A DNA stretch of 64,000 bases from Nocardioides furvisabuli (GCF_021083185.1 NZ_JAIGQB010000011.1:1-64000); one strand, 5' to 3'; positions 1 through 8,892 are shown, counted from the first letter of the stretch. Notes: generated from the letters alone by a model not told the origin. Translations and numbers: made by a program.

Positions 1-2870
1 CGCAGCTCCACACGCACGTCGTCATCTCCAACAAGGTCAAGACCGCAGAGGACGGGCGGTGGCGCAGCCTGGACGGACGGCCACTCCACGCGGCCGTGGT
101 GGCGCTGTCGGCTCACTACAACGCGGTGCTTGCTGACCGCATGACCCGCACCTTCGGGATCGAGTGGGAGCAGCGCGACAGAGGCAAGAACCACAACGTT
201 GCCTGGGAGCTGGAACCCGTCCCGGAATCGCTCATCCACGAGTTCTCTGGCCGATCCCGGATGGTCGATGAGGAGACCGACCGTCTGATCGGGGAGTACG
301 TCGCCCGCCACGGGCGCCGCCCCTCAGCGACGCGGATCGTCGAGCTGCGAGCAAAGGCGACCCTTTCAACGCGTCCCGAGAAGGTCATCCGATCGCTCTT
401 CGATCTCGCCACCGAATGGAGGGAACGGGCGCACCCGATTCTCGGCGCCAGCGCAGTTGAGTGGGCACGAAGAATCACAGCCGTTCCGATCGCCCGCCCA
501 ACCCTTCGGGCCGACGACATCCCGCTCGACGCCGTGGCCGAGGTGGGCGCCTCGGTGGTCGGGGCGGTCAGCGAAAAGCGGTCGACGTGGCGGCACTGGA
601 ACCTCTGGGCCGAGGCGTCCCGGCAGACGATGGGGTGGCGTTTTGCCAGTGTCGAGGACCGCGAAGCGGTCATTGGGTTGGTTGTCGATGCTGCGAAACA
701 GGAGTCGCTGTCCTTGACTCCGGCGGAGTTGACCAGTAGCCCCATGGTCTTCCGACGAGAGGATGGCTCCACCGTGTTCCGACCGCGGCACTCGGTGGTC
801 TTCACGTCTGAGGCCCTGCTCGCGGCCGAGGACCGGTTGCTGGCTCGATCGACCGACCTCACCGCTCCGTCAGTCAGCCTGGATGCCCTCGAGCGGGTGG
901 CTCGTAAGCAACACCTGTTGAGTGCTGAGCAGGTCGAGACGCTCGCGCGGATTGCTGTGTCCGGGCGGCAGGTCGATCTGCTTGTCGGTCCTGCCGGCGC
1001 AGGCAAGACCACCGCCATGCACGCTCTGAAGGCAACTTGGACGACGGAGCATGGGAAGGACAGCGTCGTCGGGCTTGCCCCGAGCGCTGTCGCCGCTCAA
1101 GTGCTCGCCGAAGACCTCGGCATCGGGTGTGAGAACACTGCCAAGTGGCTGCACGAGTACGACCGCGGGCGGGCGCAGTTCGAGCGAGGTCAGCTCGTGG
1201 TCATTGATGAAGCCACACTCGCCGGCACCTTGGCTCTCGACCGGCTCGCCGACCTCGCAGCCAAGGCCGGTGCGAAGGTGCTGCTGGTGGGGGACTGGGC
1301 CCAGCTCCAGTCGGTCGAGGCCGGAGGGGCGTTCACCCTTCTGGCCTCCACCCGTCCCGACACTCCCGAGCTCACCGAGGTCCATCGCTTCACCAACGAG
1401 TGGGAGAAGACCGCGTCGCTCGACCTGCGTTTCGGTCGCACCGAAGTCATCGGCACGTACGTCCAGCGCGACCGGGTCCGTGAGGGCACCACTGACGAGG
1501 TGATGGACGCTGCCTACCTCGCCTGGAGCGATGACGTCCGGGCTGGTCGCGCTGCGATCCTCGTGGCCGAGGCGACCGAGACGGTGAAGTACCTCAACAC
1601 GCGAGCCCGCGCCGACCGCATCGCCGGTGGCGATCCAGCGGGAAGCATCGAGGTGAACCTCGCCGACGGTACGCGGGCGTCGATGGGTGATCTCGTCATC
1701 ACCCGTCGCAACGACCGCCGTCTCTCGACGGCGCGTGGCGGATGGGTCCGCAACGGCGACCGCTGGCGCGTCACCCATGTGGGCAGGGACGGCTCGATGA
1801 CGGTTGTGCGTATCGGCCCGGACCTGGGTGGAACTGTGACCCTGCCAGCGGCGTACGTCGCCGAGCACGTCGACCTTGGCTATGCCGTGACGGCTCACCG
1901 TGCCCAAGGCCTCACCGTCGACACCTCGCATGTCGTCGTCTCCTGCGCAACCACGCGCGAGAACTTCTACGTCTCCATGACACGGGGGAGAGAGGCGAAC
2001 ATCGCGTACGTCGCACTCGACAAGCCAGATGAGGTTCACGCCCCGCCAGAGTCCGACGAGGTCAATGCCAGCACCGTGTTGTACGGCGTGCTCAAGCACT
2101 CCGGAGCGGACCTGTCCGCCCACCAGATGATCCTCGAGGAGCAGGGTAGGTGGTCATCCATCGCCCAGCTCGCGGCGGAGTACGAGACCATCGCTGCTGT
2201 TGCGCAGCGGGACCGCTGGGTCGGCCTGGTGGGAAAGTGCGGGTTGACCGACGAGCAGGTCGACTCAGTTCTCGGGTCCGACTCGTTCGGTCCGCTCACT
2301 GCTGAGCTGCGACGTGCCGAAGCGAATGGTCTGGACGTCGACCGGCTTCTGCCGGCGGTGGTCTCACGGCGGTCACTTGGGGATGCTGACGACGTGGGAG
2401 CCGTGATGATCAGCCGACTCCGGGAGGCAGCGCCGCCTGAAGGTGGGCAACGCCGCACCGAGCCCAGACACATCGTCGGGATGACTCCGGTAGCGGACGG
2501 CCCGATGGACCTCGAGATGATGACCGCCCTCGCCGAGCGACAGGCGCTGATGGAGTCGCGGGCGACGGCGTTGGCCGTCAATGCGGTCGAGACCGGGGAA
2601 CGGTGGCTCAAGCACCTGGGCACGCCGCCGGAGACGGGGGCAGCGCGAAGCCGCTGGATGAACGAGGTCAGGATCGTCGCCGGCTACCGCGACCGATATC
2701 GGGTAGACGGCCTACTCGCTCTCGGCGAACCCCGAACTTCGGCACAAGATCTGGATGCTGCTCGAGCGAGGCGGGCTGTCCGTCGTGCGCGCAAGATCGC
2801 TGAAGACACATGTCTGACTCAGAACGGCGGAGACCGCGGCGTCCCGCGACGTGCGCAAGCGCTTGTCTGA
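1..2870 (+). CDS. MobF-family conjugative relaxase/helicase (TraA/TrwC-like), 5' end outside window
   Basis: The gene is already open at the window edge; the first full codon in frame is at base 3. The first residues contain HTHVVISNKV, the metal-binding histidine part of a MobF relaxase, the domain that nicks and covalently holds plasmid DNA at oriT. A RecD-like helicase follows: Walker A GPAGAGKTT at 987-1013, Walker B VVIDEATLAG near 1198-1227, and the C-terminal UvrD_C_2-type motif YAVTAHRAQGLTVDTS near 1880-1925. This is the standard order of proteins that process and unwind DNA for conjugation. The long C-terminal tail shows no domain I recognise. At least 955 codons are inside the window, so only the N-terminal relaxase core with the catalytic tyrosine is missing. 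It marks the region as plasmid or integrative-conjugative DNA. Confidence 0.93.
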   Translation, partial: QLHTHVVISNKVKTAEDGRWRSLDGRPLHAAVVALSAHYNAVLADRMTRTFGIEWEQRDRGKNHNVAWELEPVPESLIHEFSGRSRMVDEETDRLIGEYVARHGRRPSATRIVELRAKATLSTRPEKVIRSLFDLATEWRERAHPILGASAVEWARRITAVPIARPTLRADDIPLDAVAEVGASVVGAVSEKRSTWRHWNLWAEASRQTMGWRFASVEDREAVIGLVVDAAKQESLSLTPAELTSSPMVFRREDGSTVFRPRHSVVFTSEALLAAEDRLLARSTDLTAPSVSLDALERVARKQHLLSAEQVETLARIAVSGRQVDLLVGPAGAGKTTAMHALKATWTTEHGKDSVVGLAPSAVAAQVLAEDLGIGCENTAKWLHEYDRGRAQFERGQLVVIDEATLAGTLALDRLADLAAKAGAKVLLVGDWAQLQSVEAGGAFTLLASTRPDTPELTEVHRFTNEWEKTASLDLRFGRTEVIGTYVQRDRVREGTTDEVMDAAYLAWSDDVRAGRAAILVAEATETVKYLNTRARADRIAGGDPAGSIEVNLADGTRASMGDLVITRRNDRRLSTARGGWVRNGDRWRVTHVGRDGSMTVVRIGPDLGGTVTLPAAYVAEHVDLGYAVTAHRAQGLTVDTSHVVVSCATTRENFYVSMTRGREANIAYVALDKPDEVHAPPESDEVNASTVLYGVLKHSGADLSAHQMILEEQGRWSSIAQLAAEYETIAAVAQRDRWVGLVGKCGLTDEQVDSVLGSDSFGPLTAELRRAEANGLDVDRLLPAVVSRRSLGDADDVGAVMISRLREAAPPEGGQRRTEPRHIVGMTPVADGPMDLEMMTALAERQALMESRATALAVNAVETGERWLKHLGTPPETGAARSRWMNEVRIVAGYRDRYRVDGLLALGEPRTSAQDLDAARARRAVRRARKIAEDTCLTQNGGDRGVPRRAQALV

Positions 2871-2985
2871 TCGGGGTCCACGGGATCGTCGTGCGTGACT
2901 TCTCCACAGGACGGGCACGCCCGCGCCCGTCCTGCCGGACCTCATGAGCAACGGTGCGGTGAACCGGCCCCGAAGGAGAACTTCG

Positions 2986-3303
2986 ATGCTCACCATGCTG
3001 TGGAACGGCAGCGCTCTCCTGCGCGGCTACCTGCGCTCGAGCATGCCCACCAATCGTGTCGTCGACTGGCTCCGCACACCAAACGGCCTGAAGTGGGCAG
3101 TCCCTGTTGCCGCGATGGCGATCCCGTCCTACCTGTTCGCCATGAGCATCTGCGCCACGCTCATCGAGCGAGGCGGTCCGGGTTGTCTCAACTGTCTCGT
3201 GGTGCTCTTCGCTTGGGACTCGATCAAGTTCGCCGTTGTGGGGTTGTGGGCGGTTCTGCGCTTGTCGACTATGTGGCTCGCGAGGTTGTCGAGGCTGAGG
3301 TAA
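2986..3303 (+). CDS. small membrane protein of conjugative-element type
   Basis: A 105-residue protein. The ATG at 2986 is preceded by AAGGAG at about 2973-2978, which is why I prefer it over an upstream ATG at 2944. It has two hydrophobic stretches, about residues 33-55 and 64-88, with basic residues before the first and at the C-terminus, consistent with a two-pass inner-membrane protein. From memory, similar small proteins lie beside TraA relaxase genes in actinobacterial plasmids and are often labelled sulfate permease, which is not plausible at this size. It lies 115 bp after the relaxase on the same strand and may be co-transcribed. Function unknown. Confidence 0.7.
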   Translation: MLTMLWNGSALLRGYLRSSMPTNRVVDWLRTPNGLKWAVPVAAMAIPSYLFAMSICATLIERGGPGCLNCLVVLFAWDSIKFAVVGLWAVLRLSTMWLARLSRLR

Positions 3304-3486
3304 GGGACAAGTGTCGACAACACGGACGAGGTCAGGGCTTCCATGCGGCAACCGCGGTCCCGGTGGAGGAGGAGTGCCATGACTTGAGCCCGTCGCATCA
3401 GGACTTCGATGCCGGAGGCACGGTGCGAGAACGATCGTGTCGTGCCACGCGTGGCCGAGCGTCTCAAGCGCCTCTGACGTAGTCGG

Positions 3487-4082
3487 TCAGCCTCCCCCGA
3501 AGAAGCGGCGGGCGTCGTCGTCTGCCGGATGCGTGAGCTCGATGCGCAGCTCGTCGAGGGTCACGTCGAGAGGCGAGCCGAACTGGGCCACTACGGAGAC
3601 GGTGCGGATGAGGTCGGTCCCGCTCCGGAAGTTGGGACACAGCACAGGTCCGGAGGCGCCGGCACTGGGATCAGGAAGGTCCCCCATGGCCCAAGTGGTG
3701 AGGTCCACGCGCTCTGCCAGCACCTCGTCCTGCGGCACCCGCGCGGCTTGGGCCTGAACACGTGCGAGACCGGCCCACGCGATGTCGTCCCAGTTGTCGA
3801 TCGGGTCGCGCCATGCTCCGGCGTACGTCAGCTGGACGGCGTTGCGCCCGTCGCTGGCAGCGAGAAGTCCCTCCGCCGCGGCGTTGGACCGGACGATGTT
3901 CCAGTGACCGTCCACCGCACACGCCGGAAGGGCTCGTGACTCTGGAGCGTCCGGTCGGTGATGGCGCGAAAGGCTGTCAGGTGGTCGGATTCCAGTGACG
4001 ACTCGGCGTAGGCAGGAGCCGGCCCCGCGGCACGGAATAGAATGTTGCGGGCCCTGCTCCAGTGCAGCGGGCAGTTGAGCAA
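3487..4082 (-). pseudogene. remnant of XRE-family regulator, MmyB-type ligand-binding domain, frameshifted
   Basis: Read on the minus strand, 4082 to about 3930 encodes RNILFRAAGPAPAYAESSL followed by LQSHEPF. This matches the middle of helix-turn-helix regulators that carry a MmyB-like (MLTR) ligand-binding domain. The expected continuation, PACAVDGHWNIVRSNAAAE and onward to FFGGG at 3487, lies in another frame, so a frameshift sits near 3930. The N-terminal helix-turn-helix that should bind DNA is absent. Downstream residues such as WDDIAWAGLARV and LCPNFRSGTD-like segments keep family character, so decay is fairly recent. The gene is not expected to make a working regulator. Confidence 0.75.
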
Positions 4083-4102
4083 TCATGTCGGGGCTCGGAC
4101 GG

Positions 4103-4168
4103 GAGTCCGGCCTCGATGAGGGTCCCGACCATCAGCCGGTGCTGGGCGGGCAGCGCGGCCGAGAGACG
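4103..4168 (-). pseudogene. fragment of a tyrosine recombinase (integrase)
   Basis: Twenty-two codons on the minus strand read like the start of the catalytic domain of actinobacterial phage-type integrases: ALPAQHRLMVGTLIEAGL resembles the common pattern in which a short helix and 'lmv.tLieTGlRwgE' precede the first catalytic arginine. Homology stops just before that arginine, where the sequence runs into the MmyB-type regulator remnant. It is far too short to work. I treat it as recombination scar; a chance match cannot be excluded for so short a segment. Confidence 0.4.
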
Positions 4169-4332
4169 CTCCTACTCGCCCGAGTAGGGGTGCGAGCCTT
4201 AGCAGCGATCACCTTGGCTAGCTTCGTGTGGTCGCAGGTTTTGGGTCACTCGCGGACTGTGGACTATGTGGCCCCACGAGATCTCTTTTGTTCGCGGGAA
4301 TTCTCCCGGCCAGCTTGTAGTTCTGACTGAAA

Positions 4333-4350
4333 CGAAACTGTTCCGTTTCG
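4333..4350. promoter_or_regulatory. TetR-type operator with -10 box upstream of tetR-MFS operon
   Basis: Inverted repeat CGAAAC (4333-4338), 6-base spacer, GTTTCG (4345-4350), with the overlapping repeat GAAACG/CGTTTC around it. A TANNNT-type -10 box TAGCAT lies at 4354-4359 and a GGGAG ribosome site at 4361-4365, just before the GTG at 4375. The symmetric site next to the -10 box is where an autorepressing TetR protein would act. Confidence 0.6.
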
Positions 4351-4374
4351 ACCTAGCATCGGGAGACACCCCAC

Positions 4375-4995
4375 GTGACACCACAAGAGGCGGCAGTCCG
4401 GCCCCGCATCGAAGGTGAGCGCGAGCAGGAAATCCTGCTCGCGACGCTCGATGTGCTAGCCGACGTAGGCTACGACCGCCTCACCATGGACGCCGTCGCG
4501 TCTCGCGCAAAGGCCTCCAAAGCCACCCTCTACCGCCGGTGGCACTCGAAGGCCGGGCTGGTGATTGAGGCCGTCATGCTTCACAAGGGCCCGGCCACCT
4601 CGCCCGACACCGGTAGCTTCCGCCAGGACCTCATCGAGATGAGCTGCGGGGCTGGCGGCCTCACCGACGCGAAGCCCCTCGGGATGCTGGCCAGCATCAT
4701 CACCGCGCTCAACCTCGACGACGAGTTCGCCGAGCGATTTCGGCGCGACTTCATCGAACCCAAGGTGGCCATCGGTCGACTTGTCTACGAGCGAGCACAG
4801 GCCCGCGGCGAGATCCGCGCCGACCTGGACATCGACCTGGTGACACCGGCGCTGGCCGGGATGGTCCTGCATCGAATCTTCCTGATGGGTGAGCACGCCA
4901 CCCCCGACCTGATTACCGCCCTGATCGACCAGATCATCATCCCGGCCTGCCGCCCGCAAGCCCGCACCCCTCACGAGGACAAGGAAACGTCTTGA
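4375..4995 (+). CDS. TetR-family transcriptional regulator
   Basis: A 206-residue protein starting at GTG. Residues about 14-60 form a TetR N-terminal helix-turn-helix: ILLATLDVLADVGYDRLT, then VASRAKASKATLYRRW, the recognition-helix signature. The rest is helical and fits a TetR_C ligand domain, including a long hydrophobic helix near residues 160-180. The gene overlaps the following MFS exporter by 4 bp (TTGA), so the two are translationally coupled, and the palindrome at 4333-4350 lies directly upstream. The likely role is a local repressor that releases on binding a substrate of the exporter. The ligand cannot be told from sequence. Confidence 0.9.
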   Translation: MTPQEAAVRPRIEGEREQEILLATLDVLADVGYDRLTMDAVASRAKASKATLYRRWHSKAGLVIEAVMLHKGPATSPDTGSFRQDLIEMSCGAGGLTDAKPLGMLASIITALNLDDEFAERFRRDFIEPKVAIGRLVYERAQARGEIRADLDIDLVTPALAGMVLHRIFLMGEHATPDLITALIDQIIIPACRPQARTPHEDKETS

Positions 4996-6596
4996 CTGAC
5001 ATCGACCGCGCCACCCCACCCGCCGACACGGCCCGCATAGCCGCCCCACAGCGCGAACTCCACCTCGGCTGGGCTCTGGTCCTCATCTCGATCGCCCAAC
5101 TGATGGTCGTGCTCGACGCCACCATCGCGAACATCGCGCTGCCCTACATCCAGGTCGACCTCAACATCAGCAACGCCAACCTGACGTGGATCGTCACCGG
5201 CTACGCCCTGGCGTTTGGCAGCCTGCTGCTGCTTGGCGGCCGGCTCGGTGACCTCTACGGCCGCCGGAAGGTGTTCATGGCCGGCCTCGGCATCTTCGCG
5301 GTCGCCTCCCTGCTCGGCGGGCTCGCGACTAACGAGCCGTTGCTGCTCGGTGCCCGGGGCCTGCAAGGCCTCGGTGCCGCACTGGCCTCCCCGGCCGCCC
5401 TGGCGCTGATCACCACCACGTTCCCCGCAGGCCCCGCCCGCAACCGGGCCTTCGCGGTGTATGCCGCGATGTCCGGCGCGGGTGCGGCCGTCGGACTGAT
5501 CCTTGGTGGCTGGCTGACCGGCACGTCGCCGGAGCTCTTCGGCATCGTCGTCGACGGCTGGCGCCTCACCTTCTTGATCAACGTGCCGATCGGCCTCGGT
5601 GCCGCCGCCCTGGCGCCGCGCTTCCTCAACGAGTCGGAGTCCCACCCGGGCGAGCTCGATCTGCCCGGCGCCGTCACCGGCACCCTGGCGCTGGTCGGCA
5701 TCGTCTACGGCCTGTCGCGTGCCGGCACCGAGGGGTGGAGCGACGAGCTCACCATCGTCAGCCTGATCGTGGGCAGCTTGCTGCTGGCCGTCTTCGGGCT
5801 GGTCGAGAGTCGGGTGGAGCACCCGCTGCTCCCGTTCCGGATCTTCACCAACCGAACCCGGGCGTCCAGCTTCGTGGCGATGTTCCTCGCGCCCGCGGCG
5901 ATGTTCGCGATGTTCTACTTCCTGAGCCAGTACCTGCAGAACGTCATGGGCTACAGCCCCCTCAAGACCGGTGTCGCGTTCTTGCCGTTCACGGTGGGCA
6001 TCGTGTTCGGGGCCGGTCTGGCCTCCAACCTGGTGAACCGGATCGATCCCCGCTACATCTCGGGAGTCGGCACGCTGCTCGCCGCGGGCGCCCTGTTCGG
6101 CTTCTCGCGGATCCCTTTCGACACCGAGTTCCCGGTGAGCGACGTGACGGGGACTTATGTCGCCAACATCCTGCCGTACACCGTCGTGATGGCGGTCGGC
6201 ATGGGCCTGACGTTCGTGCCGGTCACTCTGACGGCGGTCCACCACCTGCGCTCCGAGGAGTCCGGCATCGGGTCCGGAGTGCTCAACACGATGCAGCAGG
6301 TCGGTGGCGCGCTCGGCCTCTCAGTGCTGGCCACGGTCGCCACGCAGACGTTCACCGACCGGGGTGCCGAGCTGGCCCGGGACGGCGCCGCTGCGGGCGG
6401 CGAGGCGGCGTCGGCAGAGGTCATGCAGCGGATGCAGGTCATCGTCCAGCAGCAGGTCTTCACCGAGGGCTCGACCCAGGCTTTCCTGGTCGGCTCGATC
6501 CTGATGCTCGCGGCATCCGCGGTGATCTGGATCTTCCTCGACGTGAAGCACCAGGAGCTGGCCACCGACGGCCCCGAGGGCGTCCACGTCGGTTGA
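4992..6596 (+). CDS. MFS drug exporter, DHA2 (14-TM) family, EmrB/QacA type
   Basis: A 534-residue membrane protein with about 14 hydrophobic segments. It has the drug:H+ antiporter signatures: motif D1-like LDATIANIALP at residues 41-51 and motif A GGRLGDLYGRRKVF at about 82-95. Known members export cationic dyes, antiseptics and antibiotics across the inner membrane using the proton gradient. It starts at TTG 4992 with GGAAA-type ribosome binding sequence inside the end of tetR, and shares 4 bp with it. A soluble acidic loop near residues 455-485 lies before the last membrane helix. Regulation by the coupled TetR is likely. Substrate unknown. Confidence 0.93.
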   Translation: MTDIDRATPPADTARIAAPQRELHLGWALVLISIAQLMVVLDATIANIALPYIQVDLNISNANLTWIVTGYALAFGSLLLLGGRLGDLYGRRKVFMAGLGIFAVASLLGGLATNEPLLLGARGLQGLGAALASPAALALITTTFPAGPARNRAFAVYAAMSGAGAAVGLILGGWLTGTSPELFGIVVDGWRLTFLINVPIGLGAAALAPRFLNESESHPGELDLPGAVTGTLALVGIVYGLSRAGTEGWSDELTIVSLIVGSLLLAVFGLVESRVEHPLLPFRIFTNRTRASSFVAMFLAPAAMFAMFYFLSQYLQNVMGYSPLKTGVAFLPFTVGIVFGAGLASNLVNRIDPRYISGVGTLLAAGALFGFSRIPFDTEFPVSDVTGTYVANILPYTVVMAVGMGLTFVPVTLTAVHHLRSEESGIGSGVLNTMQQVGGALGLSVLATVATQTFTDRGAELARDGAAAGGEAASAEVMQRMQVIVQQQVFTEGSTQAFLVGSILMLAASAVIWIFLDVKHQELATDGPEGVHVG

Positions 6597-6882
6597 GGCA
6601 GCCGACTCGCACGTGAGGCGGTCGTCAGCCCGAGAGGTTGGCGGCCGCGTGAATTGATGAGTCCACGGCTGAGTCATCCGTGCCAGGCTCAACGCCGGCC
6701 CAGTTCGTAGCCGGCTCCGCCGGGATGCTGACACCTCGGCTTGTCGGTTGGCTCCAAGACTGACCTCACCGCAACCGGCGCGAGCCGACCTGCCCTCGAC
6801 CCGCAGGTGCGCGTCCGTACGCGTGAGCTCATGAACCGTGCCGTCAGTGACTCGCTTGGTGTACGTCGGTGCCCATGCCTCC

Positions 6883-7422
6883 TTAGGCGCCGCGTCGCAT
6901 CCGGATTGCCAGCCGCCGGTTCCACCAGCCTGGCTGGGCGGCCGCTTGTGCCAGCAGACGGTTGTACTCGCGCGGCGTCAGCCAGCGGAGTGCCGGTACT
7001 GCGAGGAGGCCGGTCGCTAGCCCCCACCGCCAGGCGCTGAGGTTCTCGACCAGTCCGCCCATGGCGGCCACGGCCGACACCTGAAGCACCATGTTGTAGG
7101 GAACGATCAACACGCCCTCGATCCCTTCGCACTCCACCAGCCAGGGGAGTCCGTGCCAAGTCGTCCGCTGCCAGCTCGCATAGTGCGAGATCACGGCGGC
7201 CGCGAACAGCCCGTTCGCGGCCGCGAACCTACGGTCTCCGCGTGGGCCGGGGAGACGACCGGCGGCCCGGTAGGCGCCGGCGGTCGCCAAGGCGTACCCC
7301 GTGACGGCGGGCCGCACGCCGATCCGGGAGGCACCCGGCACCCCGACCCCGACGGCCAGCTCGTAGCCGAGGTGGCTGGCCACGGCGACTATCCCGAGCC
7401 GGGTCCAGCGACGGTAGGGCAT
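6883..7422 (-). CDS. uncharacterised multi-pass membrane protein
   Basis: A 179-residue protein with four or so hydrophobic stretches: about residues 8-28, 36-52, 68-84 and 103-140. Between them lie charged, arginine- and tryptophan-rich segments such as HYASWQRTTWHGLPWL and WLTPREYNRLL. I do not recognise a characterised family. It stands alone, facing away from the truncated P450 fragment and the TetR gene at 7781. The initiator ATG at 7422 begins a coherent basic N-terminus (MPYRRWTR) and no better start is visible. The 286-base stretch before it (6597-6882) holds no gene I can support. Confidence 0.6.
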   Translation of the reverse strand: MPYRRWTRLGIVAVASHLGYELAVGVGVPGASRIGVRPAVTGYALATAGAYRAAGRLPGPRGDRRFAAANGLFAAAVISHYASWQRTTWHGLPWLVECEGIEGVLIVPYNMVLQVSAVAAMGGLVENLSAWRWGLATGLLAVPALRWLTPREYNRLLAQAAAQPGWWNRRLAIRMRRGA

Positions 7423-7444
7423 GCGTCTTAGGGTACGCGTGCGG

Positions 7445-7546
7445 CTAACCAGTGCCAGGGCGTTGACGGCAGCTCCGGTAGACGGGATAGGTGTTGGCGA
7501 TCACCTCGGCGTCGAACGGACTGTAGGTCAGTGGCTGATCGCTCAT
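7445..7546 (-). pseudogene. N-terminal fragment of a cytochrome P450
   Basis: The minus strand from ATG 7546 reads MSDQPLTYSPFDAEVIANTY and then PVYRSCRQ before a stop at 7445. This is the typical opening of actinobacterial cytochromes P450, where 'F.p..l.dPYP.Yr.lR' precedes the first helix. Only about 33 of roughly 400 codons remain and no heme-cysteine motif is present nearby, so this is a remnant. It is transcribed away from the palindromic promoter at 7688-7717 and the TetR at 7781, which suggests the TetR once also controlled a P450. Confidence 0.6.
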
Positions 7547-7687
7547 TAGCACTTCGCGGTCGCTCTTCATCCGCGGCCCTCGGGTGTGATCGATGTTGGG
7601 TACGGACAGTGGGTCGGGGCGGCGAGCATGCCGCCGCCTGAGGTCGCTTGAGTCCGGCATTTCATCGACCTTTGTTTGTGCTGACTG

Positions 7688-7717
7688 TTGGTTTGTACTG
7701 GGAGTACAAACTACGAT
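7688..7717 (+). promoter_or_regulatory. promoter with perfect 9-3-9 palindromic operator for tetR-thioesterase operon
   Basis: GTTTGTACT (7691-7699), GGG, AGTACAAAC (7703-7711) is a perfect inverted repeat. It fills the 18-base spacer between a -35-like TTGGTT (7688-7693) and a TANNNT -10 box TACGAT (7712-7717). A protein bound here would block RNA polymerase, as expected for autorepression by the TetR encoded 64 bp downstream. A second short inverted repeat, GGTCGC/GCGACC (7726-7731 and 7737-7742), lies in the leader. Confidence 0.75.
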
Positions 7718-7780
7718 GTCGCGTAGGTCGCGAGCTGCGACCTCACCGGGAAGGGCTGGGGATGAACGGAGACGTGTGGG

Positions 7781-8407
7781 ATGAGGAAGCTTCCGGCGAA
7801 GTTGGCCAGTCAGCTCTACGGGGCGGCGGAACTGATCGCGGAGCGTGGTCTGGACGGCACTAAGATCGAAGATATTGCCGAGGCGACGGGCATCCCCAAG
7901 GCCACGATCTACTACCACCTCGATGGCAAGAACGCGGTGCTGGAGTTCCTCCTCAGCGACTTGTTGGACATGATCGCCGGGGCCGTGGGTGTTGCGGTGT
8001 CGAGCTCTGAGGACGCGCGGACCCGGCTCGAGGCGGCTGTGCTGGCGCAGCTGGGCGTGATGCTCGAGCACCCGTTCCTGTGTCGGGCACTGGTCGGCGA
8101 CCTCGGACGCGCGACCCGGCTGCCCGAGTTGGCAGGTGCACTGCGGACTGCCTTCTACGAACCGATCGAGCAACTATTGGCTGAGGGTGTCTCCGACGGG
8201 TCGCTGCGCCAGGTCGCCGATCCGGGAGCCGTGGCCTTGAGCGTCTTCGGTGCCATCACCGTCGTTGGCCTTAGCGCGGCCGTGGAGGGGCCGTCCGTCG
8301 ATCCGTCCACCGCCGCAGTGCGTTTCTCTGCTGCGGTCAGCGACCTGGTCCTGGACGGCCTCGCGACACCTGGCAGTCGCGACCAGCGGCGGGGTGAGCC
8401 GCTGTGA
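7781..8407 (+). CDS. TetR-family transcriptional regulator
   Basis: A 208-residue protein. The helix-turn-helix occupies about residues 10-55: YGAAELIAERGLDGTKIEDI followed by EATGIPKATIYYHLDGKN. The C-terminal part, about 60-190, is all-helical like ligand-binding TetR_C domains. It overlaps the following thioesterase gene by 4 bp (GTGA), so both are made from one transcript, and a perfect palindrome sits in its own promoter. Auto-repression released by a small acyl- or aromatic ligand is a reasonable inference; the ligand is unknown. Confidence 0.9.
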   Translation: MRKLPAKLASQLYGAAELIAERGLDGTKIEDIAEATGIPKATIYYHLDGKNAVLEFLLSDLLDMIAGAVGVAVSSSEDARTRLEAAVLAQLGVMLEHPFLCRALVGDLGRATRLPELAGALRTAFYEPIEQLLAEGVSDGSLRQVADPGAVALSVFGAITVVGLSAAVEGPSVDPSTAAVRFSAAVSDLVLDGLATPGSRDQRRGEPL

Positions 8408-8892
8408 GCAGCATGGACGAGCTCCTCGCCAGCTGGAACGAGAAGTTCCGGCCGCATGCTGATGGTGCTCAGCTTCCGCCGCACCACAGCCACTGCCTCG
8501 CCTGTGGCCCCGACAACCCACACGGCCACCACATCGCCGTCCGTCGTCAAGGGGAGGAGGTGCACGCGACCCACGTCTTCGATGAACGTCACGTGGGCGC
8601 ACCCGGAATCGCCCACGGCGGTGCTGTAGCGACCGTTTTCGACGACCTCTTCGGTTTTCTGCTCTACTTCACGGGCGGTCCTGCGGTGACCCGGAAGCTT
8701 GAGGTGCTCTACGACTCGCCGGTCATCCTCGGCACCACCTACGATCTCGCGGCCAGGGTCATTCGGACAGAAGGGCGCAAGCTCTACATGGAAGCCGACA
8801 TGAAGCAGCTCGGAGGGTCGCCTGCAGCCTCCGCCTCGGCGCTCTTCCTTTCGGTGGACGTGACCCACTTCGATCAGGGCACGCCGCGATGA
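8404..8892 (+). CDS. hotdog-fold thioesterase, PaaI/4HBT type
   Basis: A 162-residue protein starting at GTG 8404. It has the PaaI-like core: CLACGPDNPHGHHI near residues 31-44, then GAPGIAHGGAVATVFDDLFG near 60-80, where HGG and the following acidic pair on the long hotdog helix form the usual thioester-hydrolysis site. Family members cleave acyl- or aroyl-CoA thioesters in the cytoplasm. Coupled to the TetR upstream, so its substrate or product may be the inducer. The true substrate is not shown by the sequence. Confidence 0.85.
   Translation: MSSMDELLASWNEKFRPHADGAQLPPHHSHCLACGPDNPHGHHIAVRRQGEEVHATHVFDERHVGAPGIAHGGAVATVFDDLFGFLLYFTGGPAVTRKLEVLYDSPVILGTTYDLAARVIRTEGRKLYMEADMKQLGGSPAASASALFLSVDVTHFDQGTPR

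Noticed and set aside
4971..6245. A long minus-strand frame opposite the first MFS gene
   Set aside because: Its composition (Arg, Gly, Glu, His repeats) is the mirror of hydrophobic membrane codons; no ribosome site or motif supports it.
6741..7040. Plus-strand frame upstream of the membrane protein gene at 6883
   Set aside because: It overlaps the 3' part of that gene and lacks signature or start signals; a piece near 6780-6850 looks protein-like but cannot be supported.
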